From positions 1,062,501 to 1,126,500 of the forward strand of contig NZ_LR778175.1 in the NCBI RefSeq assembly GCF_902810445.1: DNA of 64,000 nt, given 5' to 3'. This stretch comes from Candidatus Nitrosacidococcus tergens (GTDB taxonomy: Bacteria; Pseudomonadota; Gammaproteobacteria; Nitrosococcales; Nitrosococcaceae). Numbering within the stretch: position 1 is the first letter of the stretch; the number at the start of each line of letters is the position of its first letter. The notes under the pieces are model-generated. The model did no database searches. It worked only from the letters and a program-made list of their open reading frames with translations, and was not told where the DNA came from. A program made the translations under genes and the position numbers. Below, in pieces: positions 9,320 through 19,816 of this stretch.

Positions 9320-9562
9320 TTATCTTACTCTTTCTTCTTGTAGCAACTGTTCGTAAGATTGAGCAGGTGATCTACCAGCATACTGGTCATTACCAGCTCC
9401 ACTATAATCACAATTAAAATATTGATATTGCATACAAGTAGGCGATACGTAATTGATCTGTGGGTTGATCGGCCATATACCAGCCATTTTCTGGTGGTAA
9501 TATAGCTTGAGCATTAATTCTCCTCGGTAGGCTTCCATGTTGGTTTCCAGATTGAGGAGCAT
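9320..9562 (-). pseudogene. Possible gene remnant, unknown
   Basis: An 80-codon frame starts at MLLNLETNMEAYRGE, but coding-like sequence extends in frame a further 35 or so codons upstream without an ATG (…TRQRLVTEHDFNYRIDSGSIEK). This suggests the 3' part of a gene that has lost its start. There is no ribosome binding site at the first ATG, and I recognise no domain. It could also be a chance frame. Confidence 0.3.
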
Positions 9563-10021
9563 TTTTTCAATGCTGCCACTATCAATGCGATAGTTAAAAT
9601 CATGTTCCGTGACTAGCCTTTGTCTTGTTTTAGAGTCTCCTGAAGTAGAGTTTAAAAATGCCTAGTAGTAATTGTTATGTTTCTCTCTAGATTGAGTAAA
9701 ATGGTTAATTATTGGTATGTATCAATTAGTTAATTGAATTAGGCGAAATAGAAAACTAGTATTTTATTCTCCCTGAGAATAAATAACAAATTGAATTTGT
9801 TAATAAAAATTAACATTCCTATAATCATTAGGATAATAAGATAAAGCAACCTCTTTTCGTTTGCTTGTGAAGGGTTTTGCAGAAGGAGGAGAAAAATTCT
9901 CTTTAAGCGTTAAAAGGGATCAATGTGTTATTTTGGTGATAGCTAGGGGAGATATTAGCTAGCTAGTATCTGTAAGAAGAAACCATTAGAATTCCAGTTT
10001 TTTTTAAAATAGATTTCATTC
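9563..10021. other. Intergenic stretch, no gene seen
   Basis: Apart from the short upstream extension of the remnant at 9320, I see no supported coding frame, RNA or repeat here. The trmB promoter must lie in the distal part. Confidence 0.5.
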
Positions 10022-10696
10022 ATGTCTCACCCTCAACATCCTAATTCTGTAATTCGTAGCTTTGTCCGTCGGGAAGGACGAATCACGGTTGCTCAAAAAA
10101 AGGCCTTAGAACAACTATGGCCTAAATATGGATTGGCATTACAAGATGATAACTTAGAATTAGCCAGTATTTTTTCTACCCAAGCACCCATAGTGCTAGA
10201 AATTGGCTTTGGTAATGGAGATTCTTTAGCTCAGCAAGCCTTAGAGAATCCTACGATAAACTTTCTAGGAGTGGAAGTCTATCGCCCAGGGATTGGCCAT
10301 TTACTTACCCAAATAGAATCTTTAGCTTTAACTAATACACGATTAACCAATGAAGATGGGGTTAAAGTGCTGACCAACCTTGCTGCTCAATCGTTAACAG
10401 GGGTACAGGTTTTTTTTCCTGATCCTTGGCCTAAAAAGCGCCATCATAAACGGCGATTAATTCAGCCTGCTTTTATAAAATTACTCTGGGATAAAATACA
10501 GCCTCAAGGTTGGGTACATCTAGCTACCGATTGGGAAGACTATGCTTTGCAGATAGATAGGGTGTTTAAAGAATATGCAGGATTTATCTCTTGTGCTGAG
10601 ATGGGACATGCACCCCAGCGACCACTGACTAAGTTTGAACATCGGGGGAAAAAGTTAGGTCATAAAATTTGGGATCTGTGGTTTAAGCGAATTTAG
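10022..10696 (+). CDS. trmB: tRNA (guanine-N7-)-methyltransferase TrmB
   Basis: This enzyme makes m7G46 in the tRNA variable loop using S-adenosylmethionine. The 224-aa protein has the SAM-binding motif VLEIGFGNGDSL (about residue 58), GVEVYRPGIGHLL, and the family-typical FFPDPWPKKRHHKRRL (residues about 137-152). It ends with TKFEHRGKKLGHKIWDL. Length and motifs are normal. It is monocistronic. Confidence 0.95.
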   Translation: MSHPQHPNSVIRSFVRREGRITVAQKKALEQLWPKYGLALQDDNLELASIFSTQAPIVLEIGFGNGDSLAQQALENPTINFLGVEVYRPGIGHLLTQIESLALTNTRLTNEDGVKVLTNLAAQSLTGVQVFFPDPWPKKRHHKRRLIQPAFIKLLWDKIQPQGWVHLATDWEDYALQIDRVFKEYAGFISCAEMGHAPQRPLTKFEHRGKKLGHKIWDLWFKRI

Positions 10697-10873
10697 TGCT
10701 TTTATTAATAAAAAATTAATATTTTGATTTTATAATCAAAATATTATTCTCTATATTTTAAATTGAATCAAATAATTAATGGCATCAATCTGTACTTATT
10801 AATAAAACTATTTTTTATCATGTAAAATTAATCAGTATATAAAAATTCTTACCGAATACGAGGTGTACAAAAA

Positions 10874-11188
10874 ATGAAAAAAATTAAGAGTGTTCACTTT
10901 ATAGAAAAGGTTGATGAGTATCGCTGTGTTGATAGGGATAATGATATATGGGAAAGTGGTGAGTGGGAGATCTCGCAAGATCAGATAGAACATCTCATAG
11001 GTGGCTATATTCTTTTACACAGAAACGAAGATGATCCTTCCTATCTTGGCGGTCGTATTAGTGATATTCGAAGTGGTACAAAAAAAGGGCGAGTAATTTT
11101 CCAGTTTGCCTTTGATTATAGATGCATTGGTAGAAATACGGATAGCTCTGGGTGGATGAGCGAAAAAAAATATGATTACTATGAGTGA
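10874..11188 (+). CDS. Small cytoplasmic protein, unknown function
   Basis: The 104-aa protein is rich in charged and aromatic residues (YRCVDRDNDIWESGEWEIS, and FDYRCIGRNTDSSGW). It has a GAGGTG ribosome binding site and ends before a long terminator hairpin, so it is probably real. I recognise no family. There are no signal peptide or membrane segments. Confidence 0.55.
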   Translation: MKKIKSVHFIEKVDEYRCVDRDNDIWESGEWEISQDQIEHLIGGYILLHRNEDDPSYLGGRISDIRSGTKKGRVIFQFAFDYRCIGRNTDSSGWMSEKKYDYYE

Positions 11189-11220
11189 TAGGTAATTGTT
11201 AGAAATTACCCTAGCCAAAT

Positions 11221-11270
11221 ATAACAAAACTCCAAATAAGTGATTTATTTGAGGTTTTGTTATTGTATTT
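11221..11270. terminator. Long bidirectional terminator hairpin
   Basis: ATAACAAAAC and GTTTTGTTAT form the outer stem, with CAAATAA/TTATTTG as the inner stem. A T-rich tail follows on the plus side, and A-rich sequence precedes it on the other. It separates the convergent small gene at 10874 and folC. Confidence 0.75.
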
Positions 11271-11276
11271 TTAAAA

Positions 11277-12584
11277 TTAAAAATCCTGTATCTTGTCTAT
11301 GTAATTACGATCTGTAGCAAGTCCTGCTTCTCGCATCGCTTCTTCTACTGTATGAAAAGACCCAAAAGCAAGTATTCGATCACCGGGTCTGGCATGTCTT
11401 ATGGCTTGTAAATAAGCCATTGGGATAGTTGAGCATAAGCGGATTTTTTGAGGGTCAATAATAGAATTAATTCGCCAAAAAAGAGCTTCTTCTGCAAGCC
11501 CTCGCTCCTCCATTAATCCACCTAAAAACCATGTATGAATATGATTTTTAAGAAGCGCCACCGTACCTTCTATATCTTTATCTGCCAGCATACTAAATAC
11601 CGCATAGGTTCTACCTTGTATTGGATATTGATCTAGAGATTGGGCAAGTAGTTGTGCTCCTTGAGGGTTGTGAGATACATCAAAGATTTGATCTACTGCC
11701 CCCGTAACCTGTTGAAATCTTCCTAAAAGAGCAATGGATTCTAACCCTTTAGATATAGATTCTTCTGAAGTAGGTAGCCGATCGTTGATGATCTCAAGTG
11801 CCATTAATACACTAGCAGCATTTTGATATTGATATATTCCTTTAAGGTTAGGGTGTGGCAGATGTGCATATTGCATATGTTTACTTTCCCAAGACCAATC
11901 CTGCTGGGTGATGTAATAGTGGTAATCTTCTCCAGCTTGATAAAAAGAAGTATTAAGCTCTTTAGCTCGCTTAATTAACGATTGAGGAGGATCAAAATCT
12001 CCGCAGATTGCAAATTGATTAGGACGAAAAATCCCTGCTTTTTCTAAACCAATTTCCTCTCGGGTATTACCTAAAATATGGATATGATCTAAATCCACGG
12101 TAGTGACTATCCCAATATCTGGATCTATGGCGTTTACCGCATCTAATCGTCCACCTAGTCCTACTTCTAATAGAGCAATGTCTATTTTTTCTCTATGGAA
12201 AATATCTATTGCGGCAACAGTACCAAATTCAAAATAACTTAGAGAGGTATTTTGGCGAGCCTTATCAATCCGATCAAATGAATCACAAATGACTTCGTCA
12301 GTGACAGGTATACCTTGAAGTTTAATCCGTTCGTTATAGCGAAATAGATGGGGTGAGGTGTAACTTCCTACTTTATAACCGGCAATCACTAAAATGTTTT
12401 CAAGCATGGCTACGGTAGATCCTTTACCGTTAGTACCGCTCACCGTAATGACAAGGAAAGGAGGTTGGGTTAACTCCATTTTTTGTAACACAGATCCTGC
12501 CCGAACCAATCCCGGATCAATTCTAGGCCAGTGGGCATTTTCTTGCCAGTCGAGCCAATCTTGAAGTTGGGAGAATCTAGCCAT
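11277..12584 (-). CDS. folC: Dihydrofolate/folylpolyglutamate synthase FolC
   Basis: FolC adds glutamate to dihydropteroate and to folates. The 435-aa Mur-ligase-type protein has the ATP loop VSGTNGKGST near residue 47, EVGLGGRLDAVN, TTVDLDHIHILG, and the C-terminal ligase segment (DVSHNPQGA). It is the last gene of the minus-strand string truA-trpF-trpB-trpA-accD-folC, an order conserved in many gammaproteobacteria. It begins 14 nt after accD. Confidence 0.95.
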   Translation of the reverse strand: MARFSQLQDWLDWQENAHWPRIDPGLVRAGSVLQKMELTQPPFLVITVSGTNGKGSTVAMLENILVIAGYKVGSYTSPHLFRYNERIKLQGIPVTDEVICDSFDRIDKARQNTSLSYFEFGTVAAIDIFHREKIDIALLEVGLGGRLDAVNAIDPDIGIVTTVDLDHIHILGNTREEIGLEKAGIFRPNQFAICGDFDPPQSLIKRAKELNTSFYQAGEDYHYYITQQDWSWESKHMQYAHLPHPNLKGIYQYQNAASVLMALEIINDRLPTSEESISKGLESIALLGRFQQVTGAVDQIFDVSHNPQGAQLLAQSLDQYPIQGRTYAVFSMLADKDIEGTVALLKNHIHTWFLGGLMEERGLAEEALFWRINSIIDPQKIRLCSTIPMAYLQAIRHARPGDRILAFGSFHTVEEAMREAGLATDRNYIDKIQDF

Positions 12585-12598
12585 TAAAATCTATATCC

Positions 12599-13465
12599 TC
12601 AAGCAGGTGTTGCAGGCTGATGTGTCAGAATTGCCAGCAAGCTGGCAATCCGTTTGGGTAGCTCACGGCGATCTACAATCATATCAATAGCACCGTGTTC
12701 CAATAAGAACTCACTACGCTGAAACCCTTTAGGTAATTTCTCTCGTACGGTTTGCTCAATGACTCTTGGACCAGCAAAGCCAATTAAAGCATCGGGTTCA
12801 GCGATGTTAATATTGCCTAGCATGGCAAGACTAGCACTGACACCTCCCATTGTGGGATCAGTTAATACAGAAATAAAAGGTAGCCCGTGTTGATTAAGCC
12901 GAGCTAAAGCTGCACTGGTCTTACTCATTTGTAATAGGGAAAGTAGCCCTTCTTGCATTCTCGCTCCACCACTGGCAGAAAAACAAACCATAGGAATTTT
13001 GTAGGAAATAGCTACCTCTACCCCACGGACAAAGCGCTCCCCTACCACCGATCCCATAGAGCCGCCCATAAAATTAAATTCAAAGGCAGCCGCTACTACA
13101 GCTAATCCTTGTACCTGACCTTTTATTACGACAAGTGCATCATGCTCTCCTGCTGTTTTTTGTGCCTGAATAATGCGATCTTTATATTTTTTGGTGTCTT
13201 TAAATTTTAGCGTATCTACAGGTTGTAAATCGATCCCGATTTCCTCTTGCTCCCCTTGATCAAGAAATAATGAAAGTCGTCGTCTAGCACCAATACGCTT
13301 GTGATCGTCACAGCGAGGGCATACATCTAAATTGCGTTCTAACTCCATGTGATATAGCACCGAATCACAGGTACTACATTTTCGCCATAGCCCTTCAGGT
13401 ACTGACTTGCGTTTAGGACCTCGAGTTGTTACTTTAGATGGAATAAGTTTTCTAAACCAATTCAT
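12599..13465 (-). CDS. accD: Acetyl-CoA carboxylase carboxyltransferase subunit beta
   Basis: AccD is the beta half of the carboxyltransferase that makes malonyl-CoA for fatty-acid synthesis. The 288-aa protein has the N-terminal zinc ribbon (CSTC…CPRC, residues about 30-52), then the crotonase-type core with [25 protein letters not shown] and [11 protein letters not shown]. Its ATG overlaps the trpA stop by 4 nt, so it is coupled to the trp genes. Confidence 0.97.
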   Translation of the reverse strand: MNWFRKLIPSKVTTRGPKRKSVPEGLWRKCSTCDSVLYHMELERNLDVCPRCDDHKRIGARRRLSLFLDQGEQEEIGIDLQPVDTLKFKDTKKYKDRIIQAQKTAGEHDALVVIKGQVQGLAVVAAAFEFNFMGGSMGSVVGERFVRGVEVAISYKIPMVCFSASGGARMQEGLLSLLQMSKTSAALARLNQHGLPFISVLTDPTMGGVSASLAMLGNINIAEPDALIGFAGPRVIEQTVREKLPKGFQRSEFLLEHGAIDMIVDRRELPKRIASLLAILTHQPATPA

Positions 13466-14280
13466 AGGGTTGCTTTATCTATTTCCACTCTCATTGCGTG
13501 GAGGACAGCGCTCACTTGTTCTAAAATTTTTTCAGGCTCATTTTGATATTGTTCAATATATTTAATCAATGTAGTACCTACGACTGCTGCATCGGCTACT
13601 TCGGCAATTTGAGCTGCTGAATGGGGATCATGAATGCCAAACCCTACCCCTATAGGAATAGAGGTATAGTGACGAATAGAGGCTACTCTCTCTCCTACTT
13701 CTTTTATATCTAAAGTGTTAGATCCAGTGACACCTTTTAGGGAAACGTAATAAATAAACCCTTTTGCTAACCTGCAAACTTGCTCAATCCGTTTTGAGGT
13801 ACTGGTGGGCGCAAGTAGGAAAATAGGTTCTAATTGATGCATACTATAAGCTTCAAGAAGTAATTTTGCTTCTTCTGGAGGGGCATCTACCGTAAGCACC
13901 CCATCTACCCCACAAGCAGCTGCTTCTTTAGCAAAGCATTGATAACCCATACTTTCAATAGGATTCAGATAACCCATAAGCACCACGGGGGTATCTAAAT
14001 CTTTTTGGCGAAACTCTTTTACCATGGCAAGCACTCTAGGCAAGGTAGTTCCTGCCTTTAAAGCGCGCTCACAAGCTTTTTGAATCACTGGACCATCTGC
14101 CATGGGGTCAGAAAAAGGCACCCCAAGCTCTAAAATATCTGCCCCAGCTGCCACGAGCCGATACATTAAAGCAACCGTGAGTTCTGGATTAGGATCCCCT
14201 GCAGTAATGTAAGGAATCAGGGCTTTTTTCCCTTGCTGCTTCAAAGTATCAAAACGACAATCAATCCGACTCATAGGCAA
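13462..14280 (-). CDS. trpA: Tryptophan synthase alpha subunit
   Basis: TrpA cleaves indole-3-glycerol phosphate to indole and passes it to TrpB. The 272-aa TIM barrel has the catalytic glutamate in [15 protein letters not shown] (about residue 50), [23 protein letters not shown] and GVGFGI. It overlaps trpB by 10 nt upstream and accD by 4 nt downstream. Confidence 0.97.
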   Translation of the reverse strand: MPMSRIDCRFDTLKQQGKKALIPYITAGDPNPELTVALMYRLVAAGADILELGVPFSDPMADGPVIQKACERALKAGTTLPRVLAMVKEFRQKDLDTPVVLMGYLNPIESMGYQCFAKEAAACGVDGVLTVDAPPEEAKLLLEAYSMHQLEPIFLLAPTSTSKRIEQVCRLAKGFIYYVSLKGVTGSNTLDIKEVGERVASIRHYTSIPIGVGFGIHDPHSAAQIAEVADAAVVGTTLIKYIEQYQNEPEKILEQVSAVLHAMRVEIDKATL

Positions 14281-15482
14281 ACTCCTTGAGCCTTAGCTAC
14301 CGTAGCCATATCTTTATCCCCCCGACCAGATAAATTCACAATAATGCTTTGATCGGGAAACATGGTAGGTGCTAATTTTATGGCATAAGCTAGTGCATGG
14401 CTACTTTCTAAAGCGGGAATAATACCTTCGTGTTTTATCAGGGCATAAAGCCCAGCAAGGGCTTCTGTATCCGTAACGGCTACATAGTTGGCTCGCCCTG
14501 TATCTTTAAGCCAAGCGTGCTCTGGTCCAACCCCCGGATAGTCTAGCCCTGCGGAAATAGAGTGGGTATCAATGATCTGACCATGATTATCTTCAATTAA
14601 ATAAGTGCGATTACCATGGAGTACCCCAGGTCTACCTGCACATAAGGAAGCTGCATGACGACCTGTTTCGATTCCATCCCCTGCAGCCTCTACCCCATAG
14701 AGAGCAACTTCTTTATCTTGAATAAAGGGATAAAACAAACCCATGGCATTAGAACCACCACCAATACAAGCAACCAGTGCATCAGGAAGTTTACCGGTTT
14801 GTTCTAAAATTTGAGATCGGGCTTCTTGCCCAATAATGGCTTGAAAATCTCGTACCATAGTGGGATAAGGATGAGGACCTGCCACAGTACCAATTACGTA
14901 AAAAGTATTATCTACTCGAGTTACCCAATCCCGCATGGCCTCATTCAAGGCATCTTTTAAAGTACGAGATCCGGAAGTAACAGAAATTACCTCCGCTCCA
15001 AGTAGTTTCATTCGATACACATTAGGGGCTTGCCGTTCTACATCTTGAGCCCCCATATACACTGTACATTCCATACCCAAACGGGCGGCTACCGTAGCGG
15101 TGGCTACTCCATGCTGTCCTGCTCCGGTTTCTGCAATTAAGCGAGTTTTTCCCATTCGTTGCGCCAGTAAGGCTTGGCCTACCGTATTATTAATTTTATG
15201 AGCGCCCGTATGATTAAGATCTTCTCGCTTTAGGAAGATGTTAGCCCCACCTAAGGATTTGCTCCATCGCTTAGCAAAATATAAAGGAGTAGCCCTACCC
15301 ACATATTGGATAAGATCTGCTTTTAATTCGGCTTGAAATTCTGGATCTTTACGATAGTATTCGTAGGCCTGACGAAGAGCTTCTACTGGCTCCATTAAGG
15401 TTTCTGCAATGAAGCAACCTCCGTAAGGGCCAAAATGCCCCTGATCATCAGGCATCATTTGATAATTATCTTGAATCGGCAC
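14271..15482 (-). CDS. trpB: Tryptophan synthase beta subunit
   Basis: TrpB is a PLP enzyme joining indole and serine. The 403-aa protein has the PLP lysine in [13 protein letters not shown] (about residue 91), [14 protein letters not shown], and the phosphate loop [10 protein letters not shown]. It overlaps trpF (upstream) by 17 nt and trpA by 10 nt, a tightly coupled operon. Confidence 0.97.
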   Translation of the reverse strand: MPIQDNYQMMPDDQGHFGPYGGCFIAETLMEPVEALRQAYEYYRKDPEFQAELKADLIQYVGRATPLYFAKRWSKSLGGANIFLKREDLNHTGAHKINNTVGQALLAQRMGKTRLIAETGAGQHGVATATVAARLGMECTVYMGAQDVERQAPNVYRMKLLGAEVISVTSGSRTLKDALNEAMRDWVTRVDNTFYVIGTVAGPHPYPTMVRDFQAIIGQEARSQILEQTGKLPDALVACIGGGSNAMGLFYPFIQDKEVALYGVEAAGDGIETGRHAASLCAGRPGVLHGNRTYLIEDNHGQIIDTHSISAGLDYPGVGPEHAWLKDTGRANYVAVTDTEALAGLYALIKHEGIIPALESSHALAYAIKLAPTMFPDQSIIVNLSGRGDKDMATVAKAQGVCL

Positions 15483-16095
15483 TAGCTACTCCCTTCATAA
15501 ACGCTGCCATTTTTATGGTATCTTTTATTCCTTTACTCTGTTCAATTCCGCCACTGACATCTACTCCATAAGGCTTAACTTGCCTAACACCTTGGGCTAC
15601 ATTCACTGGAGTTAGTCCGCCAGCAAGGATAATTTCTTTAGTTATATCTGTTGATATTTTATCCCAATTAAAAGTCTGTCCTGTCCCACCCGGTATGCCT
15701 TGTTGATAAGTATCTAGCAAAAGCGCAGCGGATTGTTTATAGATCTCTGCCACTTGTGGTAAGGAGATTCCTTCTTTCATGGAAATAGCTTTAATATAGG
15801 GTTTATTATAACAGTTACATTGGGCTGGAGATTCATCACCGTGAAATTGGATTGTATCAATAGGCAGTGCGTTTAACACATCTTTAATTTCATGCTCCTG
15901 TGCATTTACAAATAGCCCTACGATGGTGATAAAAGGTGGAAGATTTTGAGTAATTTCTATGGCTTGAGAGATAGTCACTGCTCGAGGGCTTTTAGGATAG
16001 AACACTAAGCCAAGGGCATCTACCCCATAATCAATGGCAGCAAGAGCATCTTCACGGCGAGTAATACCACAAAATTTTACCCGGGTTCTCATCAT
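15466..16095 (-). CDS. trpF: Phosphoribosylanthranilate isomerase
   Basis: TrpF performs the Amadori rearrangement of phosphoribosylanthranilate in tryptophan synthesis. The 209-aa TIM barrel has [11 protein letters not shown] at the N-terminus (active cysteine), [23 protein letters not shown] and [10 protein letters not shown]…GVDVSGGIE. It follows truA by 17 nt. The remaining trp genes (trpE, trpG, trpD, trpC) are not in the window. Confidence 0.96.
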   Translation of the reverse strand: MMRTRVKFCGITRREDALAAIDYGVDALGLVFYPKSPRAVTISQAIEITQNLPPFITIVGLFVNAQEHEIKDVLNALPIDTIQFHGDESPAQCNCYNKPYIKAISMKEGISLPQVAEIYKQSAALLLDTYQQGIPGGTGQTFNWDKISTDITKEIILAGGLTPVNVAQGVRQVKPYGVDVSGGIEQSKGIKDTIKMAAFMKGVASADSR

Positions 16096-16112
16096 TTAAA
16101 AATCATTGTGCA

Positions 16113-16889
16113 TTAGATGACGGCAGGATAGTTGGGCTTCGGTAAATCAAACTGTGCTGGATAATCCACACCTATCAAGTATAAGCCATCAGGCGGTGCA
16201 GTAACACCCCCCAACGCTCGACAACGGGCTTGAAGTACTTGTTCTGCCCACTGGGATGGTTGCTCTCCTTGACCAATGGTCATTAATACCCCTGCAATAT
16301 TGCGCACCATATGTTGTAAAAAGCCATTGGCAGAGATATTCATAAAAATAAGATCTGCTCTTTGGATAAGCTCTAAATGATAAATAGTTCGTATTGGGCT
16401 TTTGGCTTGGCAAGCAGTAGCACGAAAAGAGGAAAAATCATGTTCTCCAATTAAATAGGTGCTCGCTGCTTTCATCTGAGCAAGATCAAGACAATGACAG
16501 CACCAAGTAATTTGCTTGTTATGAAGTGCCGATCGTACCCTTCGGGTTAAAATTCGATATTGATAATATCGGGCTTGGGCATCAAACCGAGCATGAAAGG
16601 TATCCTCTATAGGCTTTGCCCATAGCACCACCACATCCCGAGGTAAATTGGCATTACAACCAAATACCCAACTATGCTCTGGGCGATATACCTCCGTGTC
16701 AAAATGAATCACCTGCATCATAGCATGGACTCCTGCATCAGTACGACCCGCACAAATTGCTTTTACAGGATGATTAGCCACTTTACTAATAGCATGTTCT
16801 AATACTCTTTGAACCGTACGTACCCCTTGTTGCTGTTGCCAGCCAGAGAAATAAGTCCCTTCATATTCTATCCCTAAGACAATTCTCAT
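16113..16889 (-). CDS. truA: tRNA pseudouridine(38-40) synthase TruA
   Basis: TruA makes pseudouridine in the anticodon arm. The 258-aa protein has the catalytic aspartate in CAGRTDAGVHA (about residue 52), ARYYQYRI, and the C-terminal NGFLQHMVRNIAG. It heads the truA-trpF-trpBA-accD-folC operon. Normally fimV lies just upstream. Here a plus-strand Zorya-like cassette has been placed between them, so truA must use a promoter in the 80-nt gap shared with the divergent cassette. Confidence 0.96.
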   Translation of the reverse strand: MRIVLGIEYEGTYFSGWQQQQGVRTVQRVLEHAISKVANHPVKAICAGRTDAGVHAMMQVIHFDTEVYRPEHSWVFGCNANLPRDVVVLWAKPIEDTFHARFDAQARYYQYRILTRRVRSALHNKQITWCCHCLDLAQMKAASTYLIGEHDFSSFRATACQAKSPIRTIYHLELIQRADLIFMNISANGFLQHMVRNIAGVLMTIGQGEQPSQWAEQVLQARCRALGGVTAPPDGLYLIGVDYPAQFDLPKPNYPAVI

Positions 16890-16969
16890 ATTAAAAATTT
16901 TTTCAGCTAGAATATGGAGCTAAAGAATATAAAAATTATTACCATTTTATTAAGTTATTTAGGAATCCT

Positions 16970-19078
16970 ATGAATATCCTCTCTTCTCTATCTATTGAAA
17001 CTTGGATTTGGATTACAGCAATTACCATTATTGGTTTTATTTTTCATGTTAAATTTAATGAAAAAGCCATTGCTTATGGCCCTGCTATTCTCACAACCCT
17101 TGGTATTTGTGCTACTTTTTTAGGTATCGCTTTAGGACTATATTATTTTGATGTCAATAATATTGAACAAAGCCTTCCTGAATTATTATCTGGACTAAGA
17201 ACCGTTTTTTGGGCTTCTTTTGCAGGTATTTTCTGGGCATTAACCATTAAGCTTCGTTATTACTTTTTATTCTCTCACAAAGAAAGCGATAATACGGATC
17301 GTCCGATGATTTCTCATCAACAAGACATTGCCCCTTTATTACAGGGTATCCAACAAGCCCTAACAGGTAATGAAGAGACTTCCCTTGCCTCTCAACTTAA
17401 GCTCCTACGACAAGATTTTAAGGATTCATCCAAGGAAGTTAAAGATTCATTCAAAGCTGAATTAAGCGAATTTAGAGCAGAAAATAATAAAAACTTACAC
17501 AATCTAGAAATCGCCCAAAATGAGACAATAAAAAAACTCTCTGAAATGGGAACAGAACCTTTGCTAGAAACACTTCAAAGTGCAATTCAAGATTTTAAGG
17601 ATTCATCCAAAGAGGTTAAAGATTCATTCAAGGCTGAATTAGGCGAATTTAGAGCAGAAAATAATAAAAACTTGCACAATCTGGAAATTGCCCAAAATGA
17701 GGCAATAAAAAAACTCTCTGAAATGGGAACAAAATCTTTGATGGAAGCACTTCAAAGTGTAATTCAAGATTTTAATAATAAACTTACAGAGCAGTTTGGA
17801 GAAAATTTTAAAGAACTCAATAAAGCTGTGGGTAATCTGTTAGATTGGCAAGAAAACTATAAAAACCACATTGAGCAAATTACCCAACAATATCAAGCTA
17901 TCCATAAATCTACAGAAGCTGCTACTAAAAATTATCAACAGCTGGTGGATAAATCTAGCATTTTTACTCAAGTTGCCAAGGATCTTTCAGGATTATTAAC
18001 CGCCTTAGAAGATCAAAAAAAGACCTTAATCAGTACGCTAGAATCTTTGGGTATATTATTAACCAAAGCCTCTGGTAGCTTGCCTGAAATAGAAAATAAA
18101 GTGATGGAATTGACAGGCCAGCTCACCAGAGCGGTAAAAGATAGTCAAGATACCATCAATCAGTCCTTATCAGAAAATACGGCACTACATAAAGCAGCCA
18201 TAGAGCAGGTTGGAGAAAATCTCAATCAAACGACCCATAGTTTACAAGAAAAATTAGAAGAATTGACTACTGACACGGCTAAAAACTTAACCAATTCAAC
18301 GCAGATGTTAACTCAATCCGTTGAGGAGAATCAAAGAGTAGTTAATAACTCATTATTAAAGAATACCGAATTACATAAAAAATCAGTAAAAGAAGTTGGA
18401 GAAAAACTAGATCAGAGTACAAAAGATTTAGGCAAAGAGTTAAATAGCCTAGTTATTGAGATAGGCAAGAAAATCACAGCTTCGATTCAAAATTCCACTG
18501 GAAATTTAGAAAGTGCTATTTCTAAAGTAAGTGAACAAATGAACAAGTCAGTGAGTGAGTTTATCGATTCGTCCAGTACTCAGCAAAGAGTAGTTAATAA
18601 CTCATTATTAGAGAACACCGAATTACATAAAAAATCAGTAAAAGAAGTTAGGGAAAAACTAGATCAGAGTACAAAAGATTTAGGCAAAGAATTAAATAAC
18701 CTAGTCATTGAGATGGGCAAGAAAATCACAGATTCGATCCAAAATTCCACTGGAAATTTAGAAAGTGTTATTTCCAAAGTAAGTGAACAAATGAACAAGT
18801 CAGTGACTGACAATACCAATCAAATCCGTAATTCTATAGAAGAGATAGGACGAGATTTAAAGCAATTAAACCAAGAGTTTAATAGAAAAATCGAAGAGTC
18901 TATTGCAAGTACCAATAAACAAGTAGCTACTTTAGATAAAGCACTTTCTGAGGAACTTACTAAATCTTTAGAAAGTTTAGGGCGACAACTTACTAGTTTG
19001 TCGAGTAAATTTGTTGAAGATTATGAACCATTGACTAAAAAGTTACATGAAGTAGTGAATATTGCCAATCATAGATAA
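16970..19078 (+). CDS. MotA/TolQ-like channel protein with long coiled-coil tail (ZorA-like)
   Basis: The 702-aa protein has three N-terminal membrane helices (about residues 10-28, 35-58 and 75-98). The second carries the channel-type motif GPAILTTLGICATFLGIALG, and the third ends FWALTIKLRYYF. About 580 residues of predicted coiled coil follow, so it looks like a stator ring with a long cytoplasmic tail. In Zorya defence, ZorA forms such a five-fold proton-driven motor with ZorB, and the tail is proposed to relay detection of phage. The tail here holds two recent tandem duplications (see the repeats). The gene is followed 9 nt later by a MotB/OmpA-like gene, as in zorA-zorB. MotA/ExbB membership is clear from the membrane part; the specific ZorA assignment is inference from architecture and context. 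Confidence 0.75.
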   Translation: MNILSSLSIETWIWITAITIIGFIFHVKFNEKAIAYGPAILTTLGICATFLGIALGLYYFDVNNIEQSLPELLSGLRTVFWASFAGIFWALTIKLRYYFLFSHKESDNTDRPMISHQQDIAPLLQGIQQALTGNEETSLASQLKLLRQDFKDSSKEVKDSFKAELSEFRAENNKNLHNLEIAQNETIKKLSEMGTEPLLETLQSAIQDFKDSSKEVKDSFKAELGEFRAENNKNLHNLEIAQNEAIKKLSEMGTKSLMEALQSVIQDFNNKLTEQFGENFKELNKAVGNLLDWQENYKNHIEQITQQYQAIHKSTEAATKNYQQLVDKSSIFTQVAKDLSGLLTALEDQKKTLISTLESLGILLTKASGSLPEIENKVMELTGQLTRAVKDSQDTINQSLSENTALHKAAIEQVGENLNQTTHSLQEKLEELTTDTAKNLTNSTQMLTQSVEENQRVVNNSLLKNTELHKKSVKEVGEKLDQSTKDLGKELNSLVIEIGKKITASIQNSTGNLESAISKVSEQMNKSVSEFIDSSSTQQRVVNNSLLENTELHKKSVKEVREKLDQSTKDLGKELNNLVIEMGKKITDSIQNSTGNLESVISKVSEQMNKSVTDNTNQIRNSIEEIGRDLKQLNQEFNRKIEESIASTNKQVATLDKALSEELTKSLESLGRQLTSLSSKFVEDYEPLTKKLHEVVNIANHR
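17414..17767 (+). repeat. Two tandem 177-bp repeats inside the coiled-coil gene
   Basis: Units 17414-17590 and 17591-17767 encode nearly the same 59 residues (DFKDSSKEVKDSFKAEL… LSEMGT…). The period is an exact multiple of three, so the coiled coil stays in frame. Confidence 0.9.
18332..18835 (+). repeat. Two tandem 252-bp repeats inside the coiled-coil gene
   Basis: Units begin at 18332 and 18584 (QRVVNNSLL(K/E)NTELHKK…) and encode 84 residues each with only a few substitutions. Similarity fades after about 18807. The frame is preserved. Confidence 0.9.
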
Positions 19079-19087
19079 AAAATAATC

Positions 19088-19816
19088 ATGATTCAGAATA
19101 ACCAAAACCATTTACCTCGAGAAGATCATTGGATTCCTCTGGCTGATTTAATGACAGGATTGATGATCATTTTTATGCTGATAGCTATTAGCTTTATGAT
19201 TAAAGTGAAACAAGAGGCATTAAAAGCCGAACAAGAAGCAATTAAAGTGAAGAAAATTGCTCTCATTTATAATGAAGTAAAGCTAGAATTATACCGTGAT
19301 TTGTATCAAGAATTTGCTCCAGATTTGCCTCTATGGGGAGCAGAGCTAAAAAAAGATTTAACTTTACGGTTTAAAGAGCCAAAAGTGTTATTTGATACAG
19401 GTCAAGCTGCACTTAAGCCAAGATTTACTGCCATTTTAAATGATTTTTTCCCTCGCTATATTAGGATTTTGGGGTCAAACAAATATCGAAATTATATCGA
19501 AGAAATTCGGATTGAGGGACATACCTCCAGTATTTGGAATCAAAATACTACGGAGCATAAAGCCTATTTTTTAAATATGGCACTGTCCCAATCTCGCACC
19601 AGAAGTGTGTTAAGCCATGTATTTCTATTACCTCAAATTCAGAATGAGCGATTATGGCTAAAAAAGCATTTAACTGCCAATGGACTTTCTTCTTCAAAAT
19701 TAATTTATCATCAGGATGGCACTGAAAATAAGCGCTCCTCCCAACGAGTGGAATTTAAAATTAAGCTCAATGCCGATGATCGGATTGCAGAGATTCTAAA
19801 TATGGTGCGATCATGA
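19088..19816 (+). CDS. MotB/OmpA-like stator partner (ZorB-like)
   Basis: The 242-aa protein has a short cytoplasmic N-terminus and one membrane helix, PLADLMTGLMIIFMLIAISF (residues 17-36). Asp20 occupies the place of the proton-carrying aspartate of MotB/ZorB. A short helical linker follows, then an OmpA-type peptidoglycan-binding domain (VLFDTGQAALKP, IRIEGHTSS, SQSRTRSVLSHV, QRVEFKI). This is the ZorB layout: a membrane anchor with a motor aspartate and a cell-wall grip. It begins 9 nt after the ZorA-like gene and its stop overlaps the start of the HNH gene (ATGA), showing one operon. The ZorB name is inferred from context. Confidence 0.78.
   Translation: MIQNNQNHLPREDHWIPLADLMTGLMIIFMLIAISFMIKVKQEALKAEQEAIKVKKIALIYNEVKLELYRDLYQEFAPDLPLWGAELKKDLTLRFKEPKVLFDTGQAALKPRFTAILNDFFPRYIRILGSNKYRNYIEEIRIEGHTSSIWNQNTTEHKAYFLNMALSQSRTRSVLSHVFLLPQIQNERLWLKKHLTANGLSSSKLIYHQDGTENKRSSQRVEFKIKLNADDRIAEILNMVRS

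Noticed and set aside
17414..18835. Regular DNA repeats, considered as a possible CRISPR array
   Set aside because: The units are long (177 and 252 bp), directly abutting, in frame and protein-coding. No short repeat-spacer pattern was noticed elsewhere in the window.
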